Below are positions 3,935-5,036 of a stretch of DNA of 5,036 nt, in pieces. A model generated the notes under the pieces. It saw nothing but the letters and a program-made list of their open reading frames with translations. It had not been told where the DNA came from and made no database searches. The translations under genes were made by a program, and so were the position numbers. The DNA is from CAYRVX01 sp964642165 (GTDB lineage Bacteria > Planctomycetota > Phycisphaerae > SM23-33). Each line of letters starts with the position of its first letter. The first letter of the stretch is position 1. The stretch lies in assembly GCA_964642165.1 (NCBI GenBank), contig CAZXOC010000429.1, positions 1 through 5,036 of the forward strand, given 5' to 3'.

Positions 3935-5036
3935 ATGAACTGCTCCTCGCTCGTAACCCGGATCCCTGCTGCGGCGGCCCTGTGGGCGTCGGTCGCACTC
4001 GCGCCCGGCCGCGCCGCCCGAGCCGCCGCGCCCGACGACCGCCTCGAGCGCGAGTGGGGCAATCAGTACGACGTGCTGGCCCGCCAGGTCCAGACGATGC
4101 GGGCGTGGTTCCGCCGCGTCGAGGCCACCACGTATCGCACCGAGGCGCTGGTTCTCGAGGCCGACCGCGACCCGCTGGACGTCGTGCTGCGCCGCACCGA
4201 GGCGCTGCGGAAGCACCTGAAGGCCCGGCTCCCGGCGGGCGCCCTGGCGGCCGAGGAGGCGCAGCTCCGGGCGCTTCGGGCCCGGGCGGCCCGGGTCCCC
4301 ACCGCCGACGCCCGCGCGCGGTTCGCCCTGCACCAGGACGTCTGCCGCCTGCGCCGCCGGATCGCCTTCCGCAACCCGCTGCTGGACTTCGGGAGGATCC
4401 TCTTCGTCAAGCGCCACCGCAGCCGGACCAACCACATGTGCGACCAGTACTTCGGCTTCCGGGCCGTACGCGGCGGCGGCGTGTACGTGCTGGAGGACGC
4501 CTTCGGCGCGGCCCCGACGGTCCGCGACGTGCTGGCCGGGGCGGTCTGCGAGAGCGGGCGATTCAAGGGCAGGCCGCTCGCAGCCGGGGCGTTCCTCTCG
4601 CCCGATCTGAGCTACGACGGCAGGAGCATCCTGTTCGCCTACACCGAGGCCGAGCCGACGAGCTTCCGCTGGACACGGCGAAGCACGTGGCACGTCTTCC
4701 GCGTGAACGCGGACGGCACGGGCCTGCGGCAGCTCACCGACGGCGAGGTGAGCGACTTCGACCCCTGCTGGCTGCCGAACGGGCGGATCGCGTTCATCTC
4801 GGAGCGGCGAGGCGGCTTCGGGCGATGCCACGCGCGCCCCGTGCCCCTCTGGACGCTCCACACGATGCGCGCCGACGGCAGGGACATCGTCGCGACCAGC
4901 CCCAACGAGGCCAACGAGTGGCACCCGAGCGTGGACAACGCCGGCCTGATCGTCTACACGCGCTGGGACTACGTCGATCGAGGCCACAGCCAGGCCCACC
5001 ACCCGTGGATCACCACGCCCGACGGGCGCGACGCGC
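3935..5036 (+). CDS. Exported TolB/PD40-type beta-propeller protein, HZS-alpha-like (3' end outside window)
   Basis: The reading frame is open from ATG 3935 to the window end, giving 367 visible residues. Residues 1-32 look like a signal peptide: R9, a hydrophobic stretch PAAAALWASVALA, then ARA-AA near 28-32. Residues ~36-145 are charged and helical, poor in Gly. From NPLLDF (147-152) and ILFVKRH (155-161) the beta-propeller begins. Its repeats include SPDLSYDGRSILFAYTE (222-238), VNADGTGLRQLTDG (257-270), DFDPCWLPNGRIAFISERRGG (274-294), MRADGRDI and EWHPSVDNAGLIVYTRWDYVDR (328-349). This arrangement resembles the middle domain of the hydrazine synthase alpha subunit and related secreted proteins often labelled TolB-like in planctomycetes. 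No CXXCH haem motif is visible, so it is not itself shown to be a hydrazine synthase. The start has weak support: GGAGAG lies 15 nt upstream, and an in-frame GTG at 3896 is possible. Substrate and partners are unknown. Confidence 0.85.
   Translation, partial: MNCSSLVTRIPAAAALWASVALAPGRAARAAAPDDRLEREWGNQYDVLARQVQTMRAWFRRVEATTYRTEALVLEADRDPLDVVLRRTEALRKHLKARLPAGALAAEEAQLRALRARAARVPTADARARFALHQDVCRLRRRIAFRNPLLDFGRILFVKRHRSRTNHMCDQYFGFRAVRGGGVYVLEDAFGAAPTVRDVLAGAVCESGRFKGRPLAAGAFLSPDLSYDGRSILFAYTEAEPTSFRWTRRSTWHVFRVNADGTGLRQLTDGEVSDFDPCWLPNGRIAFISERRGGFGRCHARPVPLWTLHTMRADGRDIVATSPNEANEWHPSVDNAGLIVYTRWDYVDRGHSQAHHPWITTPDGRDA

Noticed and set aside
2375..5002. Very long open frame on the minus strand (875 codons)
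   Set aside because: It runs antisense to alr and the propeller gene and into asd in the wrong frame. Its translation is Arg/Val/Gly/Ala/Asp-rich with no domain, as expected from the mirror frame of high-GC genes.

Overview
The window looks like high-GC bacterial chromosome. I infer Planctomycetota or a close relative from three things: the GC-rich coding style, a secreted propeller protein of a kind I associate with planctomycete genomes, and a transposase remnant of a type common there. This is an inference from remembered families; no single marker proves it.

Layout, left to right. Positions 1-321 are the 3' end of a 23S rRNA gene, starting close to the peptidyl-transferase centre and including the sarcin-ricin loop. 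A spacer of about 145 nt (322-466) is packed with GC-rich hairpins, including a 14-nt repeat that forms the same GAAA-capped hairpin twice. A complete 5S rRNA follows (about 467-575). No tRNA is seen. From 576 to about 1143 there is no convincing gene. This stretch holds GC-rich stems, of which 586-611 is the best candidate for the end of the rRNA operon, and a strongly strand-asymmetric C-rich tract (997-1068) whose minus strand could form a G-quadruplex.

On the minus strand, 1398 down to about 1144 encodes the N-terminal ~85 residues of a DDE transposase behind a good ribosome binding site. After that the family similarity stops, so it is a truncated insertion-sequence remnant. Next on the minus strand is a complete aspartate-semialdehyde dehydrogenase gene (asd, 1525-2523). 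It is divergent from a complete alanine racemase gene (alr, 2717-3847, plus strand). The 193-bp gap between them carries plausible promoters in both directions and a run of palindromes in the asd leader. The last gene (3935 to beyond 5036) is not closed within the window. It encodes an exported protein with a helical N-terminal region followed by TolB/PD40-type beta-propeller repeats, resembling the middle domain of hydrazine synthase alpha subunit.

Together, Asd (entry to diaminopimelate, lysine, threonine and methionine) and Alr (D-alanine) supply two amino acids of the peptidoglycan stem peptide, so the divergent pair makes sense as a cell-wall precursor locus. The propeller gene may be co-transcribed with alr, but its role is unknown. 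I see no CRISPR array, prophage or complete defence system. Most of the window is ordinary housekeeping sequence; the propeller protein and the noncoding structure are the parts worth a second look.
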